Shown: in pieces, positions 63,838 through 64,000 of the stretch
How positions within the stretch are numbered: the first letter of the stretch is position 1
Layout of the letters: every line of letters starts with the position of its first letter
Source: Sinorhizobium garamanticum
GTDB taxonomy: Bacteria > Pseudomonadota > Alphaproteobacteria > Rhizobiales > Rhizobiaceae
Assembly: GCF_029892065.1 (NCBI RefSeq)
Contig: NZ_CP120374.1
Location: 620,001-684,000 of the forward strand
Length of the DNA: 64,000 nt
Direction: 5' to 3'
Made by a program: the position numbers and the translations under genes
The notes under the pieces: generated by a model
Told to the model about the DNA's origin: nothing
What the model saw: the letters and a program-made list of their open reading frames with translations, nothing else
Database searches by the model: none

Positions 63838-64000
63838 TGCCTCCAACCTCAACCCCCGGCCTGCCGCTCAGCCGCCGCGATGCCGAGCGCGACACCGTCG
63901 TCGCCGAGCGGGACATTGCGGTGGCGCAAGCCGCCAATGCGCAGGCCATGCTGTCGGACAGTGAGGCCAGCAAATCGTCCGAGGTGATCGAGCCGATCGA
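63838..64000 (+). CDS. Possible IS66-family TnpC N-terminus (partial)
   Basis: An open frame from an ATG at 63838 to the right edge (54 codons) reads PLSRRDAERDTVVAERDIAV and QAANAQAMLSDSEA, resembling the charged coiled-coil N-terminus of IS66 TnpC transposases. It could instead be a chance frame; the TnpB gene that normally precedes TnpC is not visible. Confidence 0.35.

Overview
The window looks like part of a large replicon (megaplasmid or chromid) of a Sinorhizobium/Ensifer-type rhizobium. The evidence is the GC-rich alphaproteobacterial coding style, rhizobial-type intergenic hairpin repeats, FixK-like sites next to a Crp/Fnr regulator without the FNR cysteine cluster, and gene sets (xfp, DUF3141-pta-ackA-fabI, PPK2, SulP, DUF3300, DUF2950) that I associate with rhizobial accessory replicons. 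No rRNA, tRNA, CRISPR array or replication origin was recognised.

Layout. 0-2.9 kb: edge of an ABC-importer catabolic locus (solute-binding protein, FAD oxidoreductase, LacI repressor with a perfect 29-bp palindrome). 2.9-7.4 kb: a nuclease remnant, a small unknown gene and a large AsmA protein. 7.9-14.1 kb: a defence island with an AbiEi/AbiEii-type toxin-antitoxin pair and a three-gene ABC-3C conflict system whose nuclease-like first gene carries a frameshift; the island is flanked by a recombinase-like fragment and an scpB fragment. 14.7-15.5 kb: a decayed marC.

15.6-36.2 kb: carbon and energy metabolism. A minus-strand run (class I aldolase, histidine phosphatase, stand-alone GH94 glucan phosphorylase) lies opposite phosphoketolase and a GH144-type glucanase, followed by glycogen phosphorylase, a CBS-BON protein, and an operon DUF3141 hydrolase-pta-ackA-fabI. 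Together these could turn stored glucans into sugar phosphates, then acetyl phosphate, then ATP and acetate, or feed acetyl units to fatty-acid synthesis.

36.2-53.1 kb: a stress, ion and polyphosphate region with a CAX exchanger, K+ channel, FixK-like regulator, TPR regulator, a 2-TM protein plus HlyD adaptor, SulP transporter, PPK2, DUF3300, DUF2950, MscS channel and CYTH triphosphatase. Sites of the form TTGAY-N4-ATCAA occur at 36190, 36299, 36671, 41881 and 47561, which suggests low-oxygen control. A scar at 36.3-36.64 kb joins sequence like the start of the 42-50 kb block to sequence like its end, so a second copy of that block appears to have collapsed here.

53.6-63.2 kb: an FtsH-like protease split into separate ATPase and M41 genes, then a redox/electrophile cluster (pirin, LLM oxidoreductase, YcaC-type hydrolase, quinone reductase, frameshifted Kef-type antiporter) with two paralogous LysR regulators and four copies of a shared 20-bp motif. 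The right edge may enter an IS66-type element. Several single-base frameshifts (first ABC-3C gene, marC twice, kef-like) could be real decay or sequence errors; this cannot be settled from the sequence alone.
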